Source: Paucihalobacter ruber (GTDB lineage: Bacteria > Bacteroidota > Bacteroidia > Flavobacteriales > Flavobacteriaceae). From it: a stretch of DNA of 64,000 nt. Below, one piece after another: positions 1 to 9,137 of the stretch (positions are counted from its first letter, which is position 1; each line of letters opens with the position of its first letter). The DNA is taken from assembly GCF_006494535.1 (NCBI RefSeq), contig NZ_VHIQ01000003.1:1-64000 (forward strand), written 5' to 3'. The notes beneath the pieces were generated by a model. It saw only the letters and a list, made by a program, of their open reading frames with translations, had not been told where the DNA came from and did no database searches. Made by a program: the position numbers and the translations under genes.

Positions 1-846
1 CACCGCTGCTGCAGATGTGGTAACAACTACTTCAGCTGACGGCACTGGAAACTGTACTGTCGCCGTAGCCATAACAAACGCCTCTTTTGGTGATAACTGT
101 ACCGGAAGTTCTATTGCATGGACTATGTCCGGTGCCGTTACTGACAGTGGTTCCGGTCAGGTTGGTACTTATACCTTCCCGATTGGTACAACTACCATCA
201 CTTATACCGTTACCGACGGTGCTAATTTAACAGCTACCGATTCGATGACCGTAACGGTAACTGATAACGAAAATCCAACAGTCACCGCTGCTGCAGATGT
301 GGTAACAACTACCTCAGCTGACGGCACTGGAAACTGTACTGTCGCTGTAGCCATAACAAATGCTACTTTTGGTGATAACTGTACAGGAAGTTCTATTGCA
401 TGGACTATGTCCGGTGCCGTTACTGACAGTGGTTCCGGTCAGGTTGGTACTTATACCTTCCCGATTGGTACAACTACCATCACTTATACCGTTACCGACG
501 GTGCTAATTTAACAGCTACCGATTCGATGACCGTAACGGTAACTGACAATGAAAATCCAACAGTCACCGCTGCTGCAGATGTGGTAACAACTACTTCAGC
601 TGACGGCACTGGAAACTGTACTGTCGCCGTAGCCATCACAAATGCTACTTTTGGTGATAACTGTACAGGAAGTTCTATTGCATGGACCATGTCCGGTGCT
701 GTTACAGACAGTGGTTCCGGTCAGGTTGGTACTTATACCTTCCCGATTGGTACAACTACCATCACTTATACTGTTACCGATGCTGCTAATTTAACGGCTA
801 CCGATTCTATGACCGTTACGGTAACTGACAATGAAAATCCAACTTT
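1..846 (+). repeat. Three tandem 282-bp coding repeats (HYR units)
   Basis: Units begin at 1, 283 and 565 with the same sequence (caccgctgctgcagatgtgg), a period of exactly 282 bp or 94 codons. They differ at only a few, mostly silent, positions; for example unit 1 encodes NASFGD where units 2 and 3 encode NATFGD. Similarity stops near 846. The array presumably continues upstream of the window. The first 60 bases are about 52% G+C, richer than the AT-rich surroundings. Confidence 0.95.
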
Positions 847-3800
847 CGTTCTGCCATTACCCCAAGCCAATATCACAGTAGAATGTGATGCAATACCGGC
901 CCCTGTAACGCTTACTGCCTCTGATAACTGTGGTACTGCTATAGTTTCTTTTAATGAAACAAGAACTAATGGTGCCAGCCCTTTTGAGTACACACTAACA
1001 AGAACCTGGACAGCCACAGACACAAGTGGCAATACCAGAACTCAAATACAAAACATAAGCGTTAGAGACACCACTCCACCGGTTACCCCAACCTTAACTG
1101 ATATTGTAGAAGATTGTTCATTAATTGTTACACCTCCCACCACTACCGATAGTTGCGAAGGTATTATTACAGGTACTACGAGCTCTGATTTAACATTAGA
1201 TAGTCCCGGAATCTATGAAATATTCTGGATTTTCACAGATAGCGCCGGCAACTCAACCGCACCTGTACGTCAGCTAATTACTATTATTGACGAAGCACCG
1301 GTCCCACCAACTTCAATCGCGCTTTTAACACTTGATGGCTGCCAAATAAGTGGCTATGACGATTTAACTATTCCAACCGCCTTCGATTTTTGCGATAACG
1401 TATGGATTCCAGGTACTTTAGAAGATGATTTTGAGTTTCCATTTATCTTTACCGGCACCCAGACTATTATTTGGGAATTTACCGACAGCAATGGTAATAC
1501 ATCTTTTCAATCACAGGAAATCATATTAAATCCACTTCCGGTTGATGGTGGTGCCTTGACCGCTACCTATGATGGCAACGTCTTTAATAGTCAAGTCGAT
1601 ATTGGTGCATGTAATTTAGAAGTTGTGGTTGCCATGAGTTTAACAAATCAATCAGGAACCATTGCAAGGTGGGAACGATTTGCGGTTAACGAAAATGTTT
1701 GGGTGGAAATTCCCGGAACAGCAGGTCTAACATCCTACACAGCAACCTTTGCTCCGGGTGCTTTGGTGTCTACCTACTATAGAGCTATTGTTCAAAATGG
1801 CTCTTGTGCCACATCTTCAAGCCAGATTTTTGTTAGAGCCTTGCCATCAGGTGAGCCGCCAACAGTAGAACTTTTAGATGAAGATAATTTATACTGTCTC
1901 GGAGAAGAGGTAAGAATTTTAGCAACCAGTCAGATAGTCACCATAGACGAAAATACAACCATTGCTTATGAAAATGGTGATTTTAATGTAGGTCAGCTCA
2001 ACACCAACGATCCAAGATCATGGCTTGTTGACGGGAAGGTAGGTGGTTGGACAGCCGGAGGTAGTTCCAAAAAACCTAAAAATTGGTCAGGTACAACAAA
2101 TAACAATCAAGAAAATGGCAACATTATTTATCGTGGTGATGGTAAATTTGGTATTGCTTATGGCAATTATAATGACAAAGATTACAAAGGCCCGGATCCA
2201 ACCACGTTAGAGAGCCCAATAACCGATCTATCAAACGCTGTAACAGCCTCGGTAGATTTTGATCAGGCCTATAATTTAGCTGTTGGAGACTTGGCTATAA
2301 TTGAGATATCTTTTGACGGTGGTGCAACGTATGAGACTTTATACATATTGCATCAGCCTGGACAACCTGCCATTAACTGGTGGGAAGATGGTGATCCCGA
2401 CGATTATTTAAATTCTACACCAACTTTCTATAATTTTACAGAAGACAATACATCAATTTCACTACAATCATATCTTGATGACGATTCCTTAGATTTAACT
2501 CAAGTTAGAATTAGATGGACCTTTTCAGGTACTACGGACAATAGTGCCTGGGCATTGGATAACATGACTGTAAATTCCACTATTTTCCAAGAAACCGAAA
2601 TAGAGTTGACTGATGGCATTGGTGATCCAATAGAAGATCCTATTTATGCAGGAGAAACTAACCAGGCATTTACCATAACCCCTACAACACCTGGAATTCA
2701 TGAATATGGTGTAACCACTTTAATTAATGGTTGCAGAACTTATGACGGAGAAGGAACTAATTTGGTAACGGTAAGAATTTCTTATTCAAACGCCGGTGAA
2801 AATATTGAACTCATAGGAGGTGATTGCGGTCAAAACGTGGTGCAACTTAATGCCTATGACAATAGATTAACTGCAACCCAAAATGCCTTAAAAGGATCTT
2901 ATACACTACCTGTTGATTGCATTGACTGCGACAATCCCGGTACAATACCACCGGGCGACATTGCAGGTGAATGGACATGGGAATTTGTGAGTGGTAATAC
3001 ATGTGGTGATGGTGCATTTTCAGATCCTAACGATCCAAATGCACAATTTACAGCAGAGGAAGGAACATACACCCTAACGTGGACCGTTGATGGCTGCAGC
3101 GATTCAATAGAAGTTGTTATTGAAAATTGTAATCAGGTAGATTTTGATGGTGCTGATGATTATGTAGAATTTGGAACTAATGACTATCAGTTAAATAATA
3201 ATTTTAGTGTTGAGACCTGGGTTAAATTAGAATCTTTAGCCGGATCACAAACCGTACTATCAAAAAGAGACGGTAACGCACCAAATAATGGTATAGGTTA
3301 CGATTTAACAGTCGAAAATTCGGGTGAAGTTGTTTTTAAATACAGAAATGCTTCCGCTAATGGGAGAATTTCTTCATTACCATATAAAATTGACAACAAC
3401 AGATGGTACCATTTAGGAATCACCTACAATAATTCAAATAATCAGTATGTGCTCTATGTAGACGGTGTGCTTATCAATTCTGCCGGTGGAACTGCACCCG
3501 GAAATAATAACAATAGAGCTCTTTTAGGTGCTATGGATAATTCCAGCACTCATACAGAATCCGAAAATCACTTTAATGGGTGGATTGACGAGGTTAGAAT
3601 TTGGAATACCACCCTTACTACAGAGCAATTACGCCTGATGATGAACCAACAAATTACAGAAAGCCCAACAACACCAGGTAATGTGCAGGGTGCTACTGTG
3701 CCTTTAGATATTCCTAATTTATCGTGGAACAATTTGATTGGTTATTACAAAATGGACGTAGCTAATGTTAGTTGTGGTTACTTAAATTCTACTTTAGGCA

Positions 3801-5785
3801 ACAATATAAGAGGTAAATTAAAAAATATTACAAGTCAGCTCGTAAGAAGTGCACCGATACCTTATACCTCAGGAAGTGACGGTGTTTGGACTAATGTTAA
3901 TACCTGGTCGAATCCTATTTATTGGGATATACCTAACGGCAATGGCATTAATGGTGCAGCAATAGACTGGAATATTGTTAGAACGGCTCATAACATCAGT
4001 TCCGGGGATAAAGACATCACTGTTTTAGGTTTATTGGTAGACAATAATGAACTAAGCATACAAAATTCAACAGCACCCTTTGACGAAACCAATAATGGCC
4101 AAATGCTTTGGGTAACGCATTACTTAAAATTAGATGGTAAAATAGATTTAGTTGGCGAATCGCAATTAATTCAAAAACGCTATACACCTACACAATTCCA
4201 CGAAAGTATTTTTGATGACAACAGTATCGGTATTTTAGAACGCGATCAACAAGGAACCACCAATCCTTTTAATTATAATTATTGGGGTTCGCCGGTTCAA
4301 ACAGGATTAAACAGCTTTAGTATTGGTGGTGTGTTAAGAGATGGTACAACAACTGTTGATGAGCCTATAAACAGATTAATAAACTGGGTAAATAGCAACA
4401 CTGCTGCAGGTGGTGATCCTACACAAGTAAGTACCAGATGGCTTTACGCCTATTTTGATGCGGTTGGAAACACCTACTCTGAATGGGATCGATTAAATCT
4501 GGGATCTGAGCTTAGTATTGGTTTAGGTTTTACCATGAAAGGAAGTGGTAATGGCTATGATGTAGCCACTTTTGATGGGACAGCAGTACAGAACTATGTA
4601 TTTATTGGCAAACCTAACAATGGCAGAATAACCAATAATTTAGGAGCATCAGTTGGTGGTGTACCTAACCAAATCCTTTTAGGAAATCCTTACCCGTCAG
4701 CCATAGATGCAGATGAATTTATAAGAGATAACGAAGGTGTTCTGGCAGACGGAGCCCTATTATTTTGGGAACATTTCGCAGGGAACAGCACGCATATCCT
4801 AAGAGATTATCAGGGAGGTTATGCAGTGTATAATCTCTCAGGTGGATTAGAGTCCACTAGACCACCAATAACCTCAGACGGTGTTGAAATCATAGGCGGT
4901 AACGGGACAACAAAGCCTGAAAGATATGTGCCTGTCGGACAAGGATTTTTTGTTAATAGCTCTTCAACTGGTGGACTTGTTACCTTTAAAAACAGCCAAA
5001 GAATAGGTAAAAGAGAAGGATCTGTAGCAGGTGGAAATGGTTCTATCTTCTTCAGACCGGCTGGAAATGTAGAGAACAATGCAGAAGATGCTGTTAAAAG
5101 AGTTCGACTTCGATTCAAATCTCCTGAAGGTGCTATAAAGCCACTTTTACTAGGATTTGTTCCAAATAATCTTGCAAACGACGATGTAAATTATGGTTAT
5201 GATGCCAAAAACCGCGATAATTATCCTAGTGATATATCTTGGCTGATTAATGATGAAAAATATGCGATTCAAGGTGTCGGCGACTTTAATGAAGCTAGTA
5301 TGTATCCGGTGGGTATTGATTTGGCCATTAGCGGTAAAATTGAAATAAACTTGAATGAATTAGAGAATTTTGATAACGAAATTTCTGTATATGTTTTTGA
5401 TGCGTTGCTCGATACTTATACGCTTATCAATGAGGCAAATTTTACGACATACCTGGAAGCCGGTGATTATTTTGACAGATTCTTTATCACATTTACCTCA
5501 GAGAGAACTTTAACCAATGAGGAAGTCAATAGTACGCAAAACTTGTTGTATTATCTGTTCGATTCTAAACAAATTTACATCAACTGGTCTAACAGTTATA
5601 ATGTAAATAAGGTAGAATTAATCAATACCTTAGGGCAAACGGTTAGAACCTGGACACAGTTTGAAGTGCTGAACAACAGAGAAATTCTAATTCCGGTAGA
5701 TGATCTATCTGAGGGCGTTTATGTTGTGAAAGCTCAGGATAGAGACGGCGAAATAATGAGTAAAAAAGTCATTATTAAACAATAA
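2..5785 (+). CDS. Giant T9SS-secreted HYR/LamG adhesin-like protein, 5' end outside window
   Basis: The reading frame is open from the first complete codon at base 2, so the N-terminus and signal peptide lie upstream; an internal GTG at 17 is not a credible start because it sits inside a repeat. About 1,927 residues are visible. The first 282 residues are three 94-residue HYR-type (immunoglobulin-like, PF02494) repeats, followed by further divergent HYR/PKD-like segments with paired cysteines. A LamG/concanavalin-like domain starts near base 3137 (VDFDGADDYVEFG). A long region with GNPYPSAIDADEF and VPVGQGFF motifs follows. The C-terminus (VYVVKAQDRDG...KKVIIKQ) is a type A T9SS sorting domain. 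Expected to be exported through the outer membrane and either anchored to the surface or released. The adhesin role is inferred. The next gene carries a homologous C-terminal half. Confidence 0.9.
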   Translation, partial: TAAADVVTTTSADGTGNCTVAVAITNASFGDNCTGSSIAWTMSGAVTDSGSGQVGTYTFPIGTTTITYTVTDGANLTATDSMTVTVTDNENPTVTAAADVVTTTSADGTGNCTVAVAITNATFGDNCTGSSIAWTMSGAVTDSGSGQVGTYTFPIGTTTITYTVTDGANLTATDSMTVTVTDNENPTVTAAADVVTTTSADGTGNCTVAVAITNATFGDNCTGSSIAWTMSGAVTDSGSGQVGTYTFPIGTTTITYTVTDAANLTATDSMTVTVTDNENPTFVLPLPQANITVECDAIPAPVTLTASDNCGTAIVSFNETRTNGASPFEYTLTRTWTATDTSGNTRTQIQNISVRDTTPPVTPTLTDIVEDCSLIVTPPTTTDSCEGIITGTTSSDLTLDSPGIYEIFWIFTDSAGNSTAPVRQLITIIDEAPVPPTSIALLTLDGCQISGYDDLTIPTAFDFCDNVWIPGTLEDDFEFPFIFTGTQTIIWEFTDSNGNTSFQSQEIILNPLPVDGGALTATYDGNVFNSQVDIGACNLEVVVAMSLTNQSGTIARWERFAVNENVWVEIPGTAGLTSYTATFAPGALVSTYYRAIVQNGSCATSSSQIFVRALPSGEPPTVELLDEDNLYCLGEEVRILATSQIVTIDENTTIAYENGDFNVGQLNTNDPRSWLVDGKVGGWTAGGSSKKPKNWSGTTNNNQENGNIIYRGDGKFGIAYGNYNDKDYKGPDPTTLESPITDLSNAVTASVDFDQAYNLAVGDLAIIEISFDGGATYETLYILHQPGQPAINWWEDGDPDDYLNSTPTFYNFTEDNTSISLQSYLDDDSLDLTQVRIRWTFSGTTDNSAWALDNMTVNSTIFQETEIELTDGIGDPIEDPIYAGETNQAFTITPTTPGIHEYGVTTLINGCRTYDGEGTNLVTVRISYSNAGENIELIGGDCGQNVVQLNAYDNRLTATQNALKGSYTLPVDCIDCDNPGTIPPGDIAGEWTWEFVSGNTCGDGAFSDPNDPNAQFTAEEGTYTLTWTVDGCSDSIEVVIENCNQVDFDGADDYVEFGTNDYQLNNNFSVETWVKLESLAGSQTVLSKRDGNAPNNGIGYDLTVENSGEVVFKYRNASANGRISSLPYKIDNNRWYHLGITYNNSNNQYVLYVDGVLINSAGGTAPGNNNNRALLGAMDNSSTHTESENHFNGWIDEVRIWNTTLTTEQLRLMMNQQITESPTTPGNVQGATVPLDIPNLSWNNLIGYYKMDVANVSCGYLNSTLGNNIRGKLKNITSQLVRSAPIPYTSGSDGVWTNVNTWSNPIYWDIPNGNGINGAAIDWNIVRTAHNISSGDKDITVLGLLVDNNELSIQNSTAPFDETNNGQMLWVTHYLKLDGKIDLVGESQLIQKRYTPTQFHESIFDDNSIGILERDQQGTTNPFNYNYWGSPVQTGLNSFSIGGVLRDGTTTVDEPINRLINWVNSNTAAGGDPTQVSTRWLYAYFDAVGNTYSEWDRLNLGSELSIGLGFTMKGSGNGYDVATFDGTAVQNYVFIGKPNNGRITNNLGASVGGVPNQILLGNPYPSAIDADEFIRDNEGVLADGALLFWEHFAGNSTHILRDYQGGYAVYNLSGGLESTRPPITSDGVEIIGGNGTTKPERYVPVGQGFFVNSSSTGGLVTFKNSQRIGKREGSVAGGNGSIFFRPAGNVENNAEDAVKRVRLRFKSPEGAIKPLLLGFVPNNLANDDVNYGYDAKNRDNYPSDISWLINDEKYAIQGVGDFNEASMYPVGIDLAISGKIEINLNELENFDNEISVYVFDALLDTYTLINEANFTTYLEAGDYFDRFFITFTSERTLTNEEVNSTQNLLYYLFDSKQIYINWSNSYNVNKVELINTLGQTVRTWTQFEVLNNREILIPVDDLSEGVYVVKAQDRDGEIMSKKVIIKQ

Positions 5786-5815
5786 AATAATTATACAGAA
5801 CTAAGAAGGCTTTTA

Positions 5816-5849
5816 AAAACCCACGAAAGATTCGTGGGTTTTTATTTTA
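5816..5849 (+). terminator. Rho-independent terminator after the HYR adhesin gene
   Basis: Perfect 12-bp stem (AAAACCCACGAA / TTCGTGGGTTTT) with a 3-nt loop, followed by TATTTTAT, 30 bp after the stop codon. Confidence 0.85.
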
Positions 5850-5873
5850 TGGCTACGTCCTGCTAATTTTTCA

Positions 5874-5897
5874 AACCCACGGTTTAAACCGTGGGTT
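5874..5897. repeat. Perfect 24-bp palindrome, REP-like
   Basis: AACCCACGGTTT followed directly by AAACCGTGGGTT, self-complementary over its full length. A related copy lies at 22352-22372 (CACGGTT-TC-AACCGTGGGTT) and a decayed half-copy (taaaccgagggttata) near 6055. A hairpin sharing aaaccgtgg overlaps the rlmH stop at 19800-19836. The recurrence suggests a dispersed REP-like family rather than a terminator. Confidence 0.7.
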
Positions 5898-6251
5898 ATA
5901 TATACTTAAAAACATTCTTTGTCATTTTGACAGAGCGAGGAACGAGCGAATAGAAATCTTATAAAAATATAATTCGGTTTCATTCCTAGTTCGCCTGGTT
6001 GTCTGCTTGAATAGTCAACCTAATTGATATTTTCATTCCAAACCTTCCAAGTACTTAAACCGAGGGTTATAGGCAGAAGCGTAAACTTCTTCATGATTTA
6101 TGCATTCCATCGTTTTCAAGTGCTTTTTGAAATGACCAAATTTTTAAAATACGTTTCCAAAATTACACTTTATCGATTTTATTTGCATTTCATGGATATT
6201 TATATTAAGTTTGTGTCATTAATTAGTCCCAAGCTATTAATTAACCTAACT

Positions 6252-9086
6252 ATGATATTTGCTATCTTTAATGCTATTAAAGCGTTTTGCTTTTTATCGC
6301 TGTTACTACTAATAAGTATCCCTGATTATGCCCTGCTTGTAAGTAATAATATTGACAGCGCTCAAAATTTAATAAGCAAAACTCCTTCAGAATATCCACT
6401 CATAAATAAGGTTTATAATAAACGTATAACAGAAGTTCTAATAACAAATCGCACTAATCTTATCACAGCAAATACCACCTACGAAAGAACTTCGGCAGTT
6501 GTTAATTCAGGGGCTGTTAATTTTAATGGTGTTTCTGATTTGATTGATATGGGAAATCAATTTAATCTTGACATCTCGGAATTTACCATTTCTCTATGGA
6601 TAAAAAGAGGATCAAATTCAGAAAACACATCAATTCTATCGAAAAGAGATATGGCCTTTACCGAAGGTTATGATCTAAAAATCAATCATAACGGGCAATT
6701 GGAGATGACATGGAAAAATGAAGCAACCCAATCGATCACCTCAAATACTGTTATTCCTGTAAACCAATGGCATCAGGTGTCAGTTGTTTATAAAGACGAA
6801 ACTCTTAGTTTATATATAGATGGAGTTCTTGATAAAACATCTCGCTTAAGTCTGCCCCTTGCCACCGAAAGTAATTTTATGGTAGGCGCTGCAGGTGCTA
6901 CTCCACCTACAAATTTTTTTAAAGGCGATATAGATGAAATAAGAATTTGGAGTGCTGCACTAAGCGAACGGCAGCTTAGATTTATAATGAATCAGGAAAT
7001 CCTTGAAAAGGATGGTTTTGTTAATGGCGCATATTTTGAAAGTCTAAATTATTCGTTATCCAAAAACGACCTACAAAGTATTCCTTGGCAAAAACTTGAA
7101 GGTTACTATCCAATGTCAACTTTCATTCACACCACTCTAAAAGATGAATCTGGCTATGGAAGAGATGGCATCCTTGCAAATCTATCATCAATCGTTGAGC
7201 AAACCGCTCCTTTGCCTTACCAATCCTCCAATAATGGTCACTGGAACGATAACAACTCATGGTACAATGGAAATGTTCAATACATACCGGGTTCTGCCTC
7301 TATTGTGGATCCACAAATAACCATCGACTGGAATATCGTAACCATCAATCACCATATCTCAATGGATAACTCGTTCTTACCATCCGGAAAAAAGAACAAC
7401 TTATGTTTATTAAGTCTGGAGGTTGGGACTAATACCTTAACCATTGAAGGCGAAAATCATACTCAAACGGGTAACGCCCTTACCATTACACACTATTTAA
7501 AATTAGATGGGGTGCTAGATCTTGAAGGTGAATCGCAATTAATACAAACACTTGGCAGCGATTTCGATGTGAAGAGTTCTGGCAGACTAGAGCGCGAACA
7601 ACAAGGCACTGCCGATATGTTTACCTATAATTATTGGTCATCACCCGTAGGAACAAGAAACACCACCACTAACAACAACAGCTACAGACTTCCGAATGTC
7701 ATACAAAATGTCAATTTTATTTCAAACAGCTTTAACGGAACTGCTTCTCCTGTTGGGATAGCCGATTTCTGGATTTGGAAATATGCAAGTTTATCTTCCG
7801 GGCAGTATGCTGCATGGTCTCATGTAAGAAGTACCGGTTCAATTTTAGCAGGCGAAGGCTTTACAATGAAAGGTCCAGGGACGGGAACTTTCAATGAGAG
7901 TCAAAACTATGTGTTTAGCGGTAAACCTAACAATGGAAATATTGCGCTTATCATGGCGCCGGAAAGTGACTATTTGGTGGGTAATCCATATCCGTCGGCC
8001 ATAGATGCAGATGTGTTTATACTTGAAAATACACCAACACTGGGAGGTACCGGTGCGATCAATGGTACGCTCTTTTTTTGGGAACATTGGGGAGGTGGTT
8101 CGCATAATTCTCAAGAATTCCGAGGCGGTTACGCAACTTATAATTTATCCGGTGGCACACCCAGTGCCAGTCATGGTGCCTATCATCCTGACTTTGGCAT
8201 GGGTGGTGTTCCAAGAAAAACACCCAGAAAACATATCCCTGTAGGCCAAGGATTCTTTGTGAAGGCAGCAAATTCAGGTGGTACTATTAACTTTAATAAT
8301 GGTCAGCGAATTTTTGAAAAAGACGATGGTAGTCTATCAGGAAACTCAGTCTTTTGGGAATCTTTTATCGAGAATTATTACAGAATTGGTCAAAACGAAA
8401 CCGACCCTAGAATGAAATTCAGATTCGGTTTAAAATCGGTTAACGACATTCAACGTCAACTTTTATTAACTATTGATGAAAAAGCTACAGCTGCTGCAGA
8501 TTGGGGATACGATGCAGTTCTGAATGAAACACAAATAGACGACATGTATTGGCTAATTGAAGACGAGAACTACGTAATTCAAGGAAGTGATGTGTTGGAT
8601 GAATTTGTAAGATATCCTGTTGGCATCAAATTGGCCAATGCAGGCATGAACGTAATCAGCATTAATGTACTTGAAAACGTCCCGGCAGATATTACGGTTT
8701 ATATACATGATAAAGACTTGGATTATTATCATAATTTAAACGAAAACCCATACGAGTTTCATTCTATGGCAGGTGAGCACCTTAACAGATTTGAAATTTT
8801 ATTCAATCAGGAATATGCAGCACTGTCGGTTGGTGATGATGAATTTAAATCATTAAACGCTGTCTATGCTAATGCTAACGAAAGTATTATTTTAATCAAT
8901 CTCACCTTGATTGAGATAAAATCAATGATATTATTAAACTTAATCGGGCAAACAGTTACAACTATTAACAATATTTCAGTTAGTCCTTATTCTGAATATG
9001 AAGTTAAGAATTTAAGTAGTGGCACCTACATTATCAAAATTAATACCGCAAGCGGTTTGGTATCAAAAAAGGTATTGATAGATTAA
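6252..9086 (+). CDS. LamG-domain T9SS-secreted protein, homologous to the C-terminal half of the upstream adhesin
   Basis: Start chosen at the ATG at 6252, which gives a signal peptide (MIFAIFNAIKAFCF, LSLLLL core, ending near DYA); the open frame back to 6024 reads as non-coding. The protein has 944 residues. A LamG/concanavalin-like domain begins near base 6517 (VNFNGVSDLIDMG) and runs to about 6990. The rest matches the upstream gene motif for motif: HYLKLDG.LDLEGESQLIQ, LEREQQGT..FTYNYW, NYVFSGKPNNG, GNPYPSAIDADVF, HIPVGQGFFV and a final T9SS sorting domain (SGTYIIKINTASG..SKKVLID). It lacks the HYR array. The two probably arose by duplication. Likely a secreted or surface protein; its ligand is unknown. 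Confidence 0.85.
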   Translation: MIFAIFNAIKAFCFLSLLLLISIPDYALLVSNNIDSAQNLISKTPSEYPLINKVYNKRITEVLITNRTNLITANTTYERTSAVVNSGAVNFNGVSDLIDMGNQFNLDISEFTISLWIKRGSNSENTSILSKRDMAFTEGYDLKINHNGQLEMTWKNEATQSITSNTVIPVNQWHQVSVVYKDETLSLYIDGVLDKTSRLSLPLATESNFMVGAAGATPPTNFFKGDIDEIRIWSAALSERQLRFIMNQEILEKDGFVNGAYFESLNYSLSKNDLQSIPWQKLEGYYPMSTFIHTTLKDESGYGRDGILANLSSIVEQTAPLPYQSSNNGHWNDNNSWYNGNVQYIPGSASIVDPQITIDWNIVTINHHISMDNSFLPSGKKNNLCLLSLEVGTNTLTIEGENHTQTGNALTITHYLKLDGVLDLEGESQLIQTLGSDFDVKSSGRLEREQQGTADMFTYNYWSSPVGTRNTTTNNNSYRLPNVIQNVNFISNSFNGTASPVGIADFWIWKYASLSSGQYAAWSHVRSTGSILAGEGFTMKGPGTGTFNESQNYVFSGKPNNGNIALIMAPESDYLVGNPYPSAIDADVFILENTPTLGGTGAINGTLFFWEHWGGGSHNSQEFRGGYATYNLSGGTPSASHGAYHPDFGMGGVPRKTPRKHIPVGQGFFVKAANSGGTINFNNGQRIFEKDDGSLSGNSVFWESFIENYYRIGQNETDPRMKFRFGLKSVNDIQRQLLLTIDEKATAAADWGYDAVLNETQIDDMYWLIEDENYVIQGSDVLDEFVRYPVGIKLANAGMNVISINVLENVPADITVYIHDKDLDYYHNLNENPYEFHSMAGEHLNRFEILFNQEYAALSVGDDEFKSLNAVYANANESIILINLTLIEIKSMILLNLIGQTVTTINNISVSPYSEYEVKNLSSGTYIIKINTASGLVSKKVLID

Positions 9087-9104
9087 TCTGTTTTTTCTTA
9101 ACCT

Positions 9105-9137
9105 AAAAAAATCTTGCCAAATGGTGGGATTTTTTTA
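9105..9137. terminator. Bidirectional terminator between LamG gene and hisS
   Basis: Stem aaaaaaatc / gattttttt extended by ttgcc / ggtgg (two G-C and three G-T pairs), loop aaat. A-run on one side and T-run on the other suit both converging genes. Confidence 0.7.

Larger units (their letters stand above)
5786..6251. other. Intergenic region of dispersed repeat fragments
   Basis: This gap between the two T9SS genes holds a terminator (5816-5849), a perfect 24-bp palindrome (5874-5897) and a segment at about 5922-5961 (gacagagcgaggaacgagcg, then aatagaaatctt) resembling repeats often seen between flavobacterial genes. It also holds a decayed half-copy of the palindrome at about 6053-6070. The frame of the next gene is open from 6024, but that stretch reads as non-coding. 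Confidence 0.6.

Noticed and set aside
484..1032. Minus-strand open frames across the HYR repeats
   Set aside because: Antisense to the repeat array with valine-rich, repetitive products; a by-product of repeated, GC-richer coding DNA.
6024..6251. Longer N-terminus for the second LamG protein
   Set aside because: The extension reads as non-coding DNA that includes a decayed palindrome; the ATG at 6252 gives a proper signal peptide.
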